Below are positions 59,603 to 61,144 of a stretch of DNA of 61,144 nt, one piece after another (within the stretch, counting starts at the first letter, position 1; the number at the start of each line of letters is the position of its first letter). Origin of the DNA: an uncultured Arachnia sp. Its GTDB lineage: Bacteria; Actinomycetota; Actinomycetes; Propionibacteriales; Propionibacteriaceae. Both the position numbers and the translations under genes were made by a program. The stretch is taken from contig CANLSH010000021.1 of NCBI GenBank assembly GCA_947493705.1, forward strand, positions 1 to 61,144. Reading direction: 5' to 3'. Under the pieces are notes generated by a model, which saw nothing but the letters and a program-made list of their open reading frames with translations, was not told the DNA's origin and made no database searches.

Positions 59603-61045
59603 ATGAGTGCAGCTGAAGAACAGTCATCCGCCGTCGACGGTGCCAACCGCAAGCCCCGCTTCTCGGAGGCTTTCAAGGAGTTCATCGTCGGTGATTGGGC
59701 ACCCTACGACGAGCAACTGCCCGACGCTCTACCGGCGGCCGCGTGGACGCCTGCACGGCGCGAGGCGGTCGTGAAAGAGTTCCCCGGCACAACCGTGGTA
59801 GTTCCTGCCGGTCCCTTCAAGGTCCGCTCCAACGACACCGATTACCGCTTCCGTCCCCACACGTCCTTCGCGTGGCTCAGCGGTCTGGGTGAGGACCGGG
59901 AGCCTGATGCCGTACTGGTGCTCGCTGACGACATGCCGGGCACGCTGTTCTTCCGTCCCCGCTGCCCGCGTACCGACGAGGAGTTCTACGCCTCCTCCCG
60001 CTACGGCGAGATGTGGGTGGGGCAGCGCGACTCTCTGGAGGAGATGAGCGCCCGTCTCCAACTCCCCTGCCGCGACATCCGCGAGCTGGAAGAAGCGCTC
60101 TCCGGCCGCGACCTCCTTGTCGTCCGCGACGCCGATCCCGCCATCACCGACATGGTGGACCGGCTCCGGGACAAAGACGCCACGGAATCCGACGCCGCTC
60201 TGGAAACTGCGCTGTCAGAGATGCGCCTGGTGAAGGACGAGTTCGAAATCGATGAGATGCGACGCGCCTGTGACGCCACCCGTATCGGTTTCGAGGCCGT
60301 CGCCCGGGAGCTGCCGAACGCCGTACACAATGGCCGCGGCGAGCGCTGGGTTGAGGGGGTCTTCGGTCTCCACGCCCGCCACCTCGGCAACGCCGTCGGC
60401 TATGACACCATCGCGGCGGGCGGCGACCACGCCAATACGCTGCACTGGATCACCAACGACGGCGACCTCACGGACGGCGATCTCATCCTGCTGGATGCTG
60501 GGGTGGAGCTGAACACTCTCTACACGGCAGACGTCACGCGCACCCTGCCGGTGGGGGGCACGTTCACTGAGGCGCAGCGTCGTGTGTACGACGTGGTGCT
60601 GGCCGCCCAGAGCGCCGGCATCGAGGCCTGCCGCGCCGGAGCGAAGTTCACCGATCCCCACACGGCAGCCATCACCGTACTGGCCGACTTCTTCGAGGAG
60701 CTGGGCATCCTGCCCGGGACCGCTGAGGAGGCGCTGTCCGAGGACGGTGGTCACTGGCGTCGCTGGATGGTGCACGGCACCTCACACCACTTGGGCATGG
60801 ATGTCCACGACTGCGCCCAGGCACGCCGCGAGATCTACCGTGAGGGAGAACTGGCCGCCGGCATGGTCATCACCGTGGAGCCGGGGGTCTACTTCAAATC
60901 CACTGACCTGCTGGTGCCCGAACAGTACAGAGGCATCGGGGTGCGTATAGAGGACGACATCCTCATCACCGACGGGGAGCCGGAGAACCTGTCGGCATCC
61001 CTTCCACGGGATGCCGACGAGGTGGAGGCCTGGTTGGCGGATTAG
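59603..61045 (+). CDS. pepP: Xaa-Pro aminopeptidase (aminopeptidase P)
   Basis: A 480-residue metallopeptidase that removes an N-terminal residue ahead of proline. An N-terminal AMP_N domain (TTVVVPAGPFKVRSNDTDYRFRPHTSFAWLSGL) precedes the pita-bread catalytic domain. The five metal ligands are in ILLDAGVELNTLYTADVTRTLP (two Asp), HGTSHHLGMDVHD (His), VITVEPGVYF (Glu) and GVRIEDDILIT (Glu). The ATG at 59603 is chosen by family length. The stop TAG is made from TA plus the first G of the terminal repeat element, so the element has inserted exactly at the gene end. Confidence 0.95.
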   Translation: MSAAEEQSSAVDGANRKPRFSEAFKEFIVGDWAPYDEQLPDALPAAAWTPARREAVVKEFPGTTVVVPAGPFKVRSNDTDYRFRPHTSFAWLSGLGEDREPDAVLVLADDMPGTLFFRPRCPRTDEEFYASSRYGEMWVGQRDSLEEMSARLQLPCRDIRELEEALSGRDLLVVRDADPAITDMVDRLRDKDATESDAALETALSEMRLVKDEFEIDEMRRACDATRIGFEAVARELPNAVHNGRGERWVEGVFGLHARHLGNAVGYDTIAAGGDHANTLHWITNDGDLTDGDLILLDAGVELNTLYTADVTRTLPVGGTFTEAQRRVYDVVLAAQSAGIEACRAGAKFTDPHTAAITVLADFFEELGILPGTAEEALSEDGGHWRRWMVHGTSHHLGMDVHDCAQARREIYREGELAAGMVITVEPGVYFKSTDLLVPEQYRGIGVRIEDDILITDGEPENLSASLPRDADEVEAWLAD

Positions 61046-61144
61046 GGAAGTACTGATCAATGCTGTCCTCGGCGAGGACTTGGCCGGGCGGGATGAGATG
61101 GTGTCACTTGCATCTGGTGCGTGTACTGGATGTCCATATCCAGA
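61045..61144. repeat. Left half of the terminal inverted-repeat (MITE-like) element
   Basis: It begins GGGAAGTACTGATCAATG at the pepP stop codon and runs to the window end, sharing its last 18 bases with the window start. TA (61043-61044) directly precedes it, matching the TA that follows the right half. The internal GAGATGGTGTCACTTGCATCTGG resembles the complement of the right half, so the whole forms a foldback repeat. No coding capacity is seen. Confidence 0.6.

Noticed and set aside
1..61144. The matching ends could mean a closed circular 61-kb plasmid.
   Set aside because: rnpB, glnE, map, idi and pepP are core chromosomal genes, no replication origin or partition genes are seen, and the shared ends form a transposon-like inverted repeat.

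Overview
The window is high-GC chromosomal DNA from an actinomycete. Propionibacteriaceae or a close relative is my best guess, from the glnE / SCP-like / glnA block, 13E12-family HNH genes, DUF2510 proteins, a bacterial type A RNase P RNA and isorenieratene-type carotenoid genes. The genus cannot be fixed from sequence alone. The first 18 bases recur as the last 18. The two window ends are the two halves of a short inverted-repeat element, so the window looks like a contig broken at a multicopy repeat rather than a closed replicon.

Layout. 1-3714: right half of the terminal repeat, then a membrane-protein gene split by a complete IS21-family element (617-3282, istA/istB) with a 6-bp target duplication. 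4.0-10.6 kb: a DAACS symporter, a divergent MarR/MMPL pair, and a riboflavin-uptake pair (RibX/RibY-like) behind an FMN riboswitch. 10.7-15.5 kb: glnE, an SCP-like gene and an adenylylation-site-less glnA. 15.5-23.3 kb: a DeoR/LacI hybrid regulator divergent from an unsaturated-uronate operon (DUF2264-GH88 fusion, kduD, kduI, kdgA, kdgK), which takes unsaturated oligo-uronides to KDPG and then pyruvate plus glyceraldehyde-3-phosphate. 23.3-25.6 kb: a secreted HNH nuclease with an excalibur domain beside decayed vapC and mazF toxin genes. 25.6-33 kb: two paralogous DUF2510 membrane proteins bracketing a GT4 glycosyltransferase and an amylo-alpha-1,6-glucosidase, then a BadF-type kinase and methionine aminopeptidase. 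33.1-38.9 kb: a 13E12 HNH protein and carotenoid genes crtY, idi, crtU and crtT. 38.9-47.3 kb: a decayed IS5-type element and a sugar ABC operon (Gfo/Idh/MocA dehydrogenase, two permeases, ATPase, binding protein, ROK regulator). This segment is bounded by two copies of the crtT 3' end.

47380-56995 is the most interesting part. It is a 9.6-kb integrated element in the 3' end of rnpB with an integrase, an XRE repressor, an AlpA-like excisionase, an AAA ATPase, and a compact head module: HNH, large terminase, portal, scaffold-like protein, major capsid protein, adaptor and connector. It stops there, with no tail, lysis or phage-size replication module. That is the architecture of a capsid-forming phage satellite (cf-PICI type), which builds its own head and would need a helper phage for tails. 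It also carries matching paired integrase arm-site candidates at both ends, and its adaptor has an Ig-like N-terminal domain.

56970-61144: rnpB, whose 5' end overlaps the 3' end of an RNB-domain ribonuclease gene, then a zinc-ribbon coiled-coil protein, an aminopeptidase P and the left half of the terminal repeat.
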